NCBI GenBank assembly: GCA_965262235.1
Contig: OZ253504.1
Location: 558,001-622,000, forward strand
Source of the DNA: CATQGW01 sp965262235
Lineage (GTDB): Bacteria; Chloroflexota; Dehalococcoidia; Bin125
Direction: 5' to 3'
DNA: 64,000 nucleotides
The notes under the pieces are model-generated. The model was given only the letters and a program-made list of their open reading frames with translations. It was not told the origin of the DNA and did not search any database. A program made the position numbers and the translations under genes. Positions 18,378 through 26,350 of this stretch are shown piece by piece (position 1 is the first letter of the stretch; each line of letters starts with the position of its first letter).

Positions 18378-18383
18378 TACAAT
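18378..18383 (+). promoter_or_regulatory. TACAAT -10 box six bases before an ATG
   Basis: TACAAT is followed by CGATGG and the ATG at 18390. No ribosome binding site is seen. This suggests leaderless transcription of the selenoprotein unit. Only a weak -35 candidate exists. Confidence 0.45.
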
Positions 18384-18389
18384 CGATGG

Positions 18390-19457
18390 ATGACCACGAC
18401 ACATCATCTTGACGACGAGCTTTCGGCGATTGACTGGTGCTACGAGCAGGGCTGGACGGACGGGCTGCCGGTGGTGCCGCCGGCGCGGGAGCGGGTGGAG
18501 CGCTTCCTGGCGGCGGCGGGGCGTCCGCCGGAGGAGATCGTGGCGAGCCATGGGACGACGGGACGCAACTGCTCGGTGCAGGATGCGGCGATCAATGCGG
18601 TGATGGCGGGCTGCCTGCCGCAGTATTTCCCGACGGTGCTGGCGGCGCTGGAGGCGCTGAACGAGGACGCGTACAACTTCCACGGTTCGACCGCCTCGAC
18701 AGGCGGGTCGGGCGCGGTGCTGATCGTGTCGGGCGACATTCAGGAGGAGATCGGCCTGAATGTGGGGGTGAACGTGTTCGGGCCGGGGGCGCGGGCGAAC
18801 GCCACGATCGGGCGGGCGATCCGGCTGGTGATTCTGAACATCTTCCAGATGACGCCGGGGATCGCGGACCGCTCGACGACGGGCTGGCCAGGCAAGTACT
18901 CGTGCTGCATCGGGGAGAACATCAACTACAGCCCCTGGGCGCCGCTGCATGTAGAGCTGGGGTTCCCGGCCGAGGTGAGCACGGTCACGACGTTTGCGGC
19001 GTCGGGGTTCTACAACATCGAGAATCACTACACATCGGACCCCGACACGCTGCTCGACACGTTCGTGGACACGATGTCGTCGCTGGGGGCGCTGACGGAC
19101 GGTCAGTCGCTGGTGGTGATGGCGCCGGAGCACGCGCAGATCGTGGCGTCGTCGGGCTATACGCGCGAGGATGTGCAGCGCTATCTGCTGGAGCGGGCGC
19201 AGCGGCCGCGGGCCGATCTGGTGGCGCACGGGAAGTGGCCGGCGAAGCGGGTCGTTGACGGGCTGGCGGCGGGCGCGGCAAACGGGGGCACGGCCAATGG
19301 GGGCGGCGCGTTTCGCCGAGGGCGGGAGCCTGCGGACATATTGATCGTCGTGGCGGGCGGCGAGGCGGGCGGACACTCGGCGTTTCTGCCGTCGTGGAGC
19401 CGCGGGCGAAACTCGCTGTATCAGACCAAGGCGATCGGGGTTTGCCTCGACTGTTAG
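18390..19457 (+). CDS. Conserved partner protein of the UGSC selenoprotein (DGLPVVPP family)
   Basis: A 355-residue cytoplasmic-looking protein. The N terminus has DWCYEQGWTDGLPVVPP, a motif I associate with proteins found beside or fused to UGSC-type proteins; that recollection is not checked. Cysteines are prominent: GRNCSVQDAA, MAGCLPQ, SCCIGEN, and a C-terminal GVCLDC. A glycine/alanine-rich linker near residue 290 separates the last ~50 residues. It lies 44 bp upstream of the selenoprotein gene on the same strand and very likely works with it, perhaps as a redox pair. No enzymatic activity can be assigned. Confidence 0.75.
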   Translation: MTTTHHLDDELSAIDWCYEQGWTDGLPVVPPARERVERFLAAAGRPPEEIVASHGTTGRNCSVQDAAINAVMAGCLPQYFPTVLAALEALNEDAYNFHGSTASTGGSGAVLIVSGDIQEEIGLNVGVNVFGPGARANATIGRAIRLVILNIFQMTPGIADRSTTGWPGKYSCCIGENINYSPWAPLHVELGFPAEVSTVTTFAASGFYNIENHYTSDPDTLLDTFVDTMSSLGALTDGQSLVVMAPEHAQIVASSGYTREDVQRYLLERAQRPRADLVAHGKWPAKRVVDGLAAGAANGGTANGGGAFRRGREPADILIVVAGGEAGGHSAFLPSWSRGRNSLYQTKAIGVCLDC

Positions 19458-19501
19458 CGCATCCCTGTTAGTGCAAGCGTTAGTGCATTGGAGTAAGTGA
19501 C

Positions 19502-20041
19502 ATGGCGTTCGAACTGCTTGATCCGACGGGCCAGACGCCGCAGACGGGCTTTGCGCACGCGCCGCGCCTGCGCGGCCTCGATGGGCTGCGCATCGGTCTG
19601 CTCTCGAACGGCAAGGTCAACGCGGACCGGCTGTTGCGGATGACGGCGGAGCATTTCGTGGCGAATCACGGTTGCGAGATCGTCTGCGATACGGCCAAGC
19701 GGAACGCGTCGCGAATCGTCGACCCGCAGGTGCTGCGGGACCTCAGCCACGACGTGGATTTCCTGATCACGGCGGTGGGTGATTGAGGCTCGTGCTCGAC
19801 GTGCAGTGTGCACGACGCGATCACCTTCGAGCAGCTTGAGAAGCCCGCGCTGGCGATCTGCACGACGCCGTTCCTGCCGACGAGCCGGATGATCGCGCGG
19901 ACGCTGAGCCTGCCTGAGTTCTCGTTCGCGCTGGTGGATCATCCAATCGGCAGCGCGAGCGAGGATGAGCTGGCAGCGCGCGCCTCAGCGGCCTACGCGC
20001 AGGGGGTGCAGATTTTGCTCGGGCTCGCGGCGGGGAAGTGA
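19502..20041 (+). CDS. UGSC-family selenoprotein with in-frame UGA (selenocysteine 95)
   Basis: Reading straight through the TGA at 19784-19786 gives 179 residues. The frame before it ends FLITAVGD, and it continues U-G-S-C-S-T-C and then SVHDAITFEQLEKPALAICTTPF in pieces. U95-G-S-C98 is the name-giving motif of the UGSC selenoproteins first described from marine metagenomes. Homologs with Cys at this site exist. GGAG lies about nine bases before the ATG. A hairpin fitting a bacterial SECIS follows the UGA. A standard caller would split it into a 94-residue and a 77-residue ORF (the latter from GTG 19808). The function is unknown; U/C spacing suggests a redox or thiol-transfer site. Confidence 0.88.
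19784..19819 (+). promoter_or_regulatory. Probable bacterial SECIS hairpin next to the UGA
   Basis: The arms CGTGCA (19800-19805) and TGCACG (19809-19814) pair perfectly around the apical loop GTG. They extend outward through an A.A mismatch to G-C and C-G pairs. The apical loop is about 20 bases from the UGA and contains GU, as SelB-binding bacterial SECIS elements do. Confidence 0.65.
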
Positions 20042-20063
20042 CGGCGGTGAGTCGGGACGGGCG

Positions 20064-20232
20064 GATCCCCTCTCCCCCCGCTCTGCGGGGGGAGATGTCA
20101 CGGAGTGACAGAGGGGGGCGGCCTCCGCACTAGCAGGTGTGAATTCTCACCGAGATCCTCGGGGGAGCCCCCCTCTGCCTTCGGCATCTCCCCCCGCTTC
20201 GCGGGGGGAGAGGGGATCCGGCTTGTTGAGAG
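20064..20232. repeat. Facing pair of GGGGGGAG hairpin repeats
   Basis: Two copies of the GGGGATCCCC-type hairpin element face each other (about 20064-20118 and 20165-20230) around a non-repetitive core of ~45 bp. One carries a GTCACGGAGTGAC palindrome, the other GCCTTCGGC. The right end reads GGCTTGTTGAG. Confidence 0.75.
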
Positions 20233-20261
20233 CACTCCTTGCGGATTCTCGTCCTCGGCGG

Positions 20262-21416
20262 CTACTCCGGTCCGACGAGTTCGCGACCGATCAGGAGGCG
20301 GCGGATTTCGCTGGTGCCGGCGCCGATTTCTAGCAGCTTGGCGTCGCGCACGTAGCGGGCGACGCGGGACTCGGACATGTAGCCGTAGCCGCCGTGGATC
20401 TGGACGGCCTTGTCGGCGACGCGGCTGGACATCTCGGCGGAGTAGAGGATCGCGGCGGCGGCTTCCTTGTTGGTGCGCTCGCCGCGACCAGCGCGGTCTT
20501 CGACGAGCGAGGCGGTGCGGTAGACGAGCCAGCGGGCGGCTTCGAGCTCGGTGTACATGTCGGCCAGCATCGCCTGGATGAGTTGGAAGTCGCCGATGCG
20601 CTGTCCGAACTGGCGTCGCGTGCGGGCGTAGGCGACGGCGGCGTCGAGGGCCGCCTGGGCGATCCCGAGCGGTTCGCCGGCGAGGAAGGAGCGCTCGACG
20701 GCGAGGCCCTGCATCATCACGCCTGCGCCGCTGCCCTCGCGGCCGAGCACGTTGTCGGCGGGCACGATGCAGTCTTCGAGCAGGAGCTCGGCGGTCGGCG
20801 AGCCGCGGTGGCCGACCTTGTCGAGCTTCTGGCCGACCGAGAAACCGTCGAACGAGGACTCGACGATGAAGGCGGTGATGCCGCGCGAGCCGGCCTCGGG
20901 ATCGGTCTTGGCGTAGAGCACGAGGGTGTCGGCCACGGAGCCGTTGGTGATGAACATCTTCGTGCCGTTGAGGCGGTAGACGTCGCCCTCGCGGACGGCG
21001 GTGGTGCGGATGCCGATGGCGTCGGAGCCGGCCTCGGGTTCGGTGAGGGCGAGCGCGCCGACCTCGGTGCCGCGGCAGAGGCCGGGCAGGTAGCGCTGCT
21101 TCTGCTCTTCGGAGCCGTTGGTGGCGATGTTGTTGGCGCAGAGGTTGGCGTGGGCGCCGTAGGAGAGGGCGACGGAGGCGGAGACGCGAGCGAGCTCCTC
21201 GGTCGCGATCACGCCGGCGAGCAGGCCGGCGTCGGAGCCGCCGTAGCGTTCGTCGATCGTGACGCCGTGGAGGCCGAGGTCGCCGAGCATCGGCCAGAGG
21301 TGGGGGTACCAGCGATCGTCGCGGTCCATCTCGTCGGCGATGGGGTCGATTTCGGCGTCGGCGAAGTCGCGGACGACGCCGCGGAGCATCTGCTGGGCTT
21401 CGGTGAGTTCGATCAT
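20262..21416 (-). CDS. Acyl-CoA dehydrogenase
   Basis: A flavoenzyme introducing a trans-2,3 double bond into an acyl-CoA. The 384 residues are standard length. Signatures present are ALTEPEAGSDA, KMFITNGSVADTLVLYAKTD, SFDGFSVGQKLDK-GHRGSPTAEL, RRQFGQRIGDFQLIQAMLADM and the C-terminal QIHGGYGYMSESRVARYVRDAK with GTSEIRRLLIGREL. The start has GAGGAC eight bases upstream. It is downstream of the J-domain gene on the same strand (29-bp gap). Chain-length specificity cannot be read. Confidence 0.95.
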   Translation of the reverse strand: MIELTEAQQMLRGVVRDFADAEIDPIADEMDRDDRWYPHLWPMLGDLGLHGVTIDERYGGSDAGLLAGVIATEELARVSASVALSYGAHANLCANNIATNGSEEQKQRYLPGLCRGTEVGALALTEPEAGSDAIGIRTTAVREGDVYRLNGTKMFITNGSVADTLVLYAKTDPEAGSRGITAFIVESSFDGFSVGQKLDKVGHRGSPTAELLLEDCIVPADNVLGREGSGAGVMMQGLAVERSFLAGEPLGIAQAALDAAVAYARTRRQFGQRIGDFQLIQAMLADMYTELEAARWLVYRTASLVEDRAGRGERTNKEAAAAILYSAEMSSRVADKAVQIHGGYGYMSESRVARYVRDAKLLEIGAGTSEIRRLLIGRELVGPE

Positions 21417-21445
21417 GGCGGTCCTCGGTTCGTTCGAGACGACGG

Positions 21446-22729
21446 CTAGCGGCGAAAGAGGCGGCCGAAGTGTTCTCGCTCGCGCGCAGTGGTTGCGCGG
21501 GGGGTGAAGTGGCCGGCGAGCTCGCTCTGGAGCTCATCAGGGGTGGGGAACCAGGACATCGGCATGGCGTGGGTGCGGGTGCGATTAAGCCGGTTGAAGC
21601 GGCGGAAGGCCTCGCCGTTGGTGACGAACGCGAAGGGGACGTCGAGCTGCTCGGCGTGGCTGATCGCGCGGTCGAGCAGGTCTGCGGAGAGGGTGATGTC
21701 GGGGTCGATCAGGACTACGGCGACATCGTGAACGACGCCGTCGAAGGGCAGTGACATCACGATTGGGCCATCGGTCGAGACGGAATCGTCCCAACCGCGG
21801 TCCAATAGCGCGTCGAGCACCCGGTCGACGGCGACGGCGGCGAGGTTGGGATCGGGCCGTGCGGCGCGGGTGAGTTCGGCTTGCTGCTGGCGGGCCCACT
21901 CGGCCTCGTGGCGGCGGACCCAGGCCGGTTCGGCGTGGCGGTCGCGCGCTTCGGCCTCGGCGGCGCGCCGGAGCCGTTCTTCAGCCTCGCGGAGGTGTTG
22001 CTGATCGGCGCGGCGGATGGCTTCCGCTTCGGCCTCGCGGCGGGCGATTTGCTCCGCTTCGCGCAGACGCTCTGCCTCGGCAAGCCGAGCGGCTTCCGCC
22101 TCGGCTTCACGGCGGATGGCTTCCGCCTCGGCCTCGCGGCGGGCGCGCTGCTCGGCTTCGCGCAGGCGCTCTGCCTCGGCGAGACGAGCGGCCTCCGCCT
22201 CCGCCTTGCGGCGGGCGTCTTCCTCGGCTTCGCGGATGCGTTGTTCTTCGGCGCGGCGGGCGGTCTCCTGCTCGCGCGCTCGTCGGGCTCGCTCTTCGGC
22301 TTCGCGGCCGGCCTGCGTGTGTGTGGCGCCAGCGGCGCGTTGCGTCTGTTGTCGGCGGCGGCGGCGACGAACGTCTCGTTCGCGCTCGGCGCGTCGCGAG
22401 CGGGCTGATTCCTCGCGCCAGGCGCGCTGCGTCGCTTCTCGCTTCTGGCGTTCTTCAGCTTCGGTGCGGGCGCGTTGCTCGGGCGTTTGAGGTCGGGCGG
22501 GCGGGGCGGGTGGGGCGGATGTCCGCGTGACTGCGGTCTGGGCGGCAGCCTGGGCGGTCAGCAGGTCGAGCGCGACGTTGAGGTCGGCCATGCGTCGCGT
22601 GGCAGCGGCGTCGTTGGGATTGGTATCGGGGTGATGCTCGAAGGCGAGCTTGCGGTAGGCCTTCTTCACGGTCGGCACGTCGGCGCCGCGTCGGACGCCG
22701 AGCAGCGCTACCGCTTCGTCCTCCGTCAT
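21446..22729 (-). CDS. J-domain protein with long A/E/R coiled coil and HsdR-N-like C terminus
   Basis: Residues about 4-60 are a J domain with the HPD motif (FEHHPDTNPND), so it should stimulate a DnaK-type Hsp70. Residues about 85-285 are almost pure A/E/R repeats (units such as EAEAARLAEAERLREAEQ), a long coiled coil or single alpha-helix. The last ~130 residues resemble the N-terminal nuclease-fold region of type I restriction R subunits (LDRAISHAEQLDVPFAFVTNGEAFRRFN). The expected catalytic E-x-K is not present: the strand reads VVLIDPDITL. This combination is unusual. No DnaK gene is nearby. Confidence 0.8.
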   Translation of the reverse strand: MTEDEAVALLGVRRGADVPTVKKAYRKLAFEHHPDTNPNDAAATRRMADLNVALDLLTAQAAAQTAVTRTSAPPAPPARPQTPEQRARTEAEERQKREATQRAWREESARSRRAERERDVRRRRRRQQTQRAAGATHTQAGREAEERARRAREQETARRAEEQRIREAEEDARRKAEAEAARLAEAERLREAEQRARREAEAEAIRREAEAEAARLAEAERLREAEQIARREAEAEAIRRADQQHLREAEERLRRAAEAEARDRHAEPAWVRRHEAEWARQQQAELTRAARPDPNLAAVAVDRVLDALLDRGWDDSVSTDGPIVMSLPFDGVVHDVAVVLIDPDITLSADLLDRAISHAEQLDVPFAFVTNGEAFRRFNRLNRTRTHAMPMSWFPTPDELQSELAGHFTPRATTAREREHFGRLFRR

Positions 22730-22856
22730 GCGATCAGACGCTCCCGATTTGGTGGCTGCACGGACGGCGCCAGCTTATCGGAGGGGTAAGCAGCCTCGAC
22801 ACAGGCCGGCTCGGTGCCGATGCTGACAGGGCGGATCTACGGGCTAAATACGTGGT

Positions 22857-22942
22857 CAGCCCCCCTCTGTCACTCCGTGACATCTCCCCCCGCGGAGCCG
22901 GGGGGAGAGGGGATCAGGGTTGTTCAGAGGTTTCCAAGCGTC
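22857..22942. repeat. Single GGGGGGAG hairpin repeat with intact end
   Basis: CCCCCCTCTGTCACTCCGTG, then ACATCTCCCCCCGCGGAGC and its complement, ending GTTGTTCAGAGGTTTCC at about 22919-22935. That end is the exact complement of GGAAACCTCTGAACAAC at 14976. Confidence 0.75.
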
Positions 22943-23048
22943 TCCCTGAAGCGGCCGTCGGCGATGTCAGTGAAGATCTCGAATTCTGCGAACAGATCGT
23001 CGAGTTCGTATTCGGCTATTCTGAGACTCGGAGGTCTGGCCAAGCGAG

Positions 23049-23333
23049 ATGCCGATGCTCAGTGACGAGCCGACCCGAGTCGAACTGATCGCTCTGCTTA
23101 CAGGCTATCTGGATGGCCGGTGCAGCGCCGACGAGATTTACGCGTTCGAAATGGAGCGCTGCCGCGAGGACGCCATCGACCCCGCGCTGCGGGAACTCAT
23201 GGCGCGCCTCTCCGTGGTCGCCAGCGAGGTCGATCGTCGCTGGTCGCCCGCTGCGGCGCTCGCGTGCGCCGTCGGTAAAGCGCTCGCCGAGCTCTCCGGC
23301 CAGATGCCGGCCGCTGAAGCCGCAGCCGACTGA
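23049..23333 (+). CDS. Small hypothetical protein upstream of lutC
   Basis: 94 residues, acidic and alpha-helical in character (ELIALLTGYLDGRCSADEIY and on). No recognised domain. GGAGG lies about 12 bases before the ATG, with a second ATG two codons in. It ends 22 bp before the LUD gene on the same strand and may be cotranscribed. The codon pattern matches the neighbours, supporting a real gene. Confidence 0.5.
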   Translation: MPMLSDEPTRVELIALLTGYLDGRCSADEIYAFEMERCREDAIDPALRELMARLSVVASEVDRRWSPAAALACAVGKALAELSGQMPAAEAAAD

Positions 23334-23355
23334 CCGACAGGCTCGCACAGCTCCC

Positions 23356-23856
23356 ATGAACGCAGACGACCTGGCAACCAGCTTCGCAAGCGCGCTTGCG
23401 TCCGCTCAGGGAGACGTTGAGCGCGTCGACACGTGGGCCAGACTGCTCGAGCACGCTCGCACGATCGATCGCGACCCAATCGCGACCCGCGACATCCCGC
23501 TTGACGCGGTCGAGAAGCCGACCACAATCGAGGGGATCGCCGACCGCGCGGTGGGGATCGTGCGGGCGGCGCTGGCGGTGGCGGAGACGGGCTCGGTGTT
23601 GCTGGTGGAGCCTGACCCGGTGGACCGATACGTGTCGCTGCTGACTCGGCATCTGATTGTGGTAGTTCGCGAGGAGCAGATCGTGGCGACGCTGGCGGAG
23701 GCGTTTGAGTGGTTGGCGTCGCAGCCGCGGGCGGCGGCCTACGCGACCTTCGTGACGGGACCGTCGCGGACGGCGGACATCGAGCGGTCGCTGACCATCG
23801 GGGTGCAGGGTCCCAGCCGGCTGACAGTGGCGCTGCTGGGGGGAACGTCGGCGTGA
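23356..23856 (+). CDS. lutC: LUD-domain protein, LutC type
   Basis: A 166-residue LUD (DUF162) protein, the small subunit of the LutABC/LldEFG-type L-lactate oxidation complex. Visible features are VGIVRAALAVAETGSVLLVEPDPVDRYVSLLTRHLIVVV, read in pieces, and the conserved FVTGPSRTADIERSLTIGVQGPS end. The open frame extends 81 codons upstream over the previous gene. The ATG at 23356 gives the family start. The partner lutB-lutA fusion follows after a ~360-bp gap filled by repeats, so coupling may be weakened. Confidence 0.85.
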   Translation: MNADDLATSFASALASAQGDVERVDTWARLLEHARTIDRDPIATRDIPLDAVEKPTTIEGIADRAVGIVRAALAVAETGSVLLVEPDPVDRYVSLLTRHLIVVVREEQIVATLAEAFEWLASQPRAAAYATFVTGPSRTADIERSLTIGVQGPSRLTVALLGGTSA

Positions 23857-23919
23857 CGCGGTGAGGCGATGGCGGCTGTCGCGGTGGCGCTTAGCAGGCT
23901 GCTCAAGAGATCGGTGCGG

Positions 23920-24125
23920 GAGCGCTCTCTGCTCTCCCCCCGCTCTGCGGGGGGAGATGCCGAAGCCTGCCCCTGCGCAGGCAGGGGGCAGAGGGGGGCC
24001 CGCGTCCCAGGCTCAGCAGTGTGGTGGTACCTGGTCAGACGGGGCCGGCCCCCCCCTCTGTCACTCCGTGACATCTCCCCCCGCTCCGCGGGGGGAGAGG
24101 GGATCCGACTTGTTCAGGGGATTCG
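23920..24125. repeat. Facing pair of GGGGGGAG hairpin repeats between lutC and lutBA
   Basis: A left copy (about 23930-23998) with a CCTGCCCCTGCGCAGGCAGG palindrome and a right copy (about 24051-24122) with GTCACTCCGTGAC surround ~50 bp. The right end reads GACTTGTTCAGGGGATTCG. Nothing else is seen in 23857-24207. Confidence 0.75.
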
Positions 24126-24207
24126 TAGGGGACGAGAACGACCAAGTGCGCGCGGAGCTCGCCGCCCCGGTCGAAGCCGCCGCCGACTGAACCCCAGCAC
24201 TCTCGCT

Positions 24208-24213
24208 TAGCAT
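24208..24213 (+). promoter_or_regulatory. TAGCAT -10-like box six bases before an ATG
   Basis: TAGCAT-CGTGCG-ATG ahead of the lutBA fusion, with no ribosome binding site. It suggests an own leaderless promoter downstream of the repeat pair. Confidence 0.4.
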
Positions 24214-24219
24214 CGTGCG

Positions 24220-26346
24220 ATGACGAGTTTTGAGACTCGGTACCGGCGGGCGGCGGCGGACCCGCATCTGCGGCGCGGACTGCTGGACTTTCAGCGCTCA
24301 TGGCGTGTCTCGCGGGATGGGCAGATCGCGGTGCTGGAGGGGCGGAGCGGCTCGAGCTTCGACGAGCTGCGTCGGGAGTTCGCGGCGATCAAGGACCACA
24401 CGCACGAGCGAATGGACGGATACATCGCCGAGTTTCGCGGGAACGCCGAGGCGGCGGGGGCGACCGTGGTTGAGGTGGCGACGGCGCAGGATGCGCTGGA
24501 GTACATCACGCGGGTCTGTCGCGAGCGCGGGATTTCGCTGGTCGTGAAGAGCAAGTCGATGGTCTCGGAGGAGATCGAGCTCAACCATCATCTGGAGGCG
24601 GAGGGGATTCGGGCGATCGAGACGGACCTGGGGGAGTGGCTGCTGCAGCTGGCGAGCGAGCGTCCGAGCCATCTGGTGATGCCGGCGATTCACCAGCGCC
24701 GGGAGCGCGTGGCGGCGTTGTTGGGCAAGGAGCTTGACCAGGAGTTCGATCCCGACGACATCCCGGCGATGGTGGCCAGCGCGCGGGGCGGCTTGCGCGA
24801 GCACTTTCTGGACGCCGGCGCGGGTCTGACGGGGGCGAACGCGCTGGTCGCGGAGACGGGCAGCATCATGCTGGTCACGAACGAGGGCAACGCGCGGCTG
24901 GCGACGTCGCTGCCGGGCGTGCACTTCGTGACGGCGGGGATCGAGAAGCTGGTGCCGACCTGGGCGGATGCGGAGCGACAGCTACAGCTACTGCCGCGCT
25001 CGGCAACGGCGCAGCAGCTGAGCACGTACACGACGTGCATCACCGGGGCGCAGCCGGGCAAGGAGATGCACATCCTGCTGCTCGACAACGGGCGTCGCCG
25101 GATGGCGGCGGATCCGGGGATCGCGTCGGCGCTGCGCTGCATTCGGTGTGGGGCGTGCGCGAACGTCTGCCCGCCGTATGCGGTGGTTGGGGGGCACGCG
25201 TTCGGGCACATCTATACGGGTGCGATCGGGCTGGTGAACACACCGTTCCATCACAGTCCGGAGGAGGCGGCGGGGCCGCAGAGCCTGTGTGTGTCGTGCG
25301 GGGCGTGCGCGCAGGTCTGCCCGGTGGATATTCCGCTGCCGGACCAGATTCTGCGGCTGCGAAGCCGGCAGACGCATGCGCCGTTATGGGAGCGGGTTGC
25401 GTTGCAGGTGTGGTCGCGGCGCTGGGCGTTTCGGCTGCTGATGGGGTTGGGAGCGTTGGCCTCGCCGGTGTTGCGCCGGGTTCCGCTGCCGACGCGGCAT
25501 CGCTGGCGCAGCGTGCCGCGGATCCCGTGGCGCACGGCGCGGGAGCGGATTCGGGGGCGCGCGGCAGGCGCGGCGATCGCGGAGACGGATGCGAGCGGTC
25601 GCGATGTGGACCTGTTCCTGCAGTGTCTGACCGACACGCTGCTGCCCGACGCGGGCGACGGGTGCGCGCGGCTGCTGGAGGCGGCGGGCGCGAAGGTCCA
25701 CGTGCCAGCCGCGCAGCATTGTTGCGGCCTGCCGGCGTTCGACGCGGGCGATTGGGAGACGGCGCGGCGGATGGCGCGGCAGAGCATCGAGGCGCTGGAG
25801 TCGCGGGGGCAGCGGGACATCGTGACGCCGGCGGCGAGCTGTCAGGTCGCGATTCAGCGGCAGTGGCCTGAGCTGTTTGAGGATGACCCGGCATGGCTGA
25901 AGCGGGCGCAGGCGGTGGCGGGGCGGACGCATGATCTCGCGGAGTATCTGGAAACGACGGCGCGGCTGCCGGATGGGGCGCTGGCGGGGGGCGTGGCTGG
26001 GACGTATGCGGTGCATCGTTTCTGCCAGGCGACGAATCTGCTGGGGCAGGGGGACGTGGTGAGTCGACTGGTGGCGCGCTTGACGGGCGCGGAGGGCGAG
26101 GAGCTGGCGGAGGCGACGACGTGCTGTGGGTTCGGGGGGCTGACCTCGATCACGGCGCCGGAGGTGGGGCGAGGGATCCTGGAGCGGAAGCTGGATTGTG
26201 TGAGGGAGTCGGGCGCGGGAACGCTGATCACGAACAATCCAGGCTGTGTGCTGCACCTCGGCGCGGGCGCGGAGGCGGCCGGTCTGGCGCACGAGACACG
26301 CCACTACGCCGAATATCTTGCTGATCGCCTGCCAACCGAGAGGTGA
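24220..26346 (+). CDS. Fused LutB-LutA iron-sulfur lactate oxidation protein
   Basis: 708 residues. Residues 1 to about 300 are a LutB-type LUD domain (FRGNAEAAGATVVEVATAQD; AETGSIMLVTNEGNARL). Two [4Fe-4S] ferredoxin clusters follow: CIRCGACANVCP and CVSCGACAQVCP. The remainder is a LutA/GlpC-type part with two CCG domains, ending in HCCGLPAFDAGD and TCCGFGG. In Bacillus and Shewanella these are separate proteins; here they form one chain next to lutC. The complex oxidises L-lactate to pyruvate. It could equally serve another 2-hydroxy acid. The amidohydrolase gene begins five bases after the stop. Confidence 0.9.
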   Translation: MTSFETRYRRAAADPHLRRGLLDFQRSWRVSRDGQIAVLEGRSGSSFDELRREFAAIKDHTHERMDGYIAEFRGNAEAAGATVVEVATAQDALEYITRVCRERGISLVVKSKSMVSEEIELNHHLEAEGIRAIETDLGEWLLQLASERPSHLVMPAIHQRRERVAALLGKELDQEFDPDDIPAMVASARGGLREHFLDAGAGLTGANALVAETGSIMLVTNEGNARLATSLPGVHFVTAGIEKLVPTWADAERQLQLLPRSATAQQLSTYTTCITGAQPGKEMHILLLDNGRRRMAADPGIASALRCIRCGACANVCPPYAVVGGHAFGHIYTGAIGLVNTPFHHSPEEAAGPQSLCVSCGACAQVCPVDIPLPDQILRLRSRQTHAPLWERVALQVWSRRWAFRLLMGLGALASPVLRRVPLPTRHRWRSVPRIPWRTARERIRGRAAGAAIAETDASGRDVDLFLQCLTDTLLPDAGDGCARLLEAAGAKVHVPAAQHCCGLPAFDAGDWETARRMARQSIEALESRGQRDIVTPAASCQVAIQRQWPELFEDDPAWLKRAQAVAGRTHDLAEYLETTARLPDGALAGGVAGTYAVHRFCQATNLLGQGDVVSRLVARLTGAEGEELAEATTCCGFGGLTSITAPEVGRGILERKLDCVRESGAGTLITNNPGCVLHLGAGAEAAGLAHETRHYAEYLADRLPTER

Positions 26347-26350
26347 CGCC

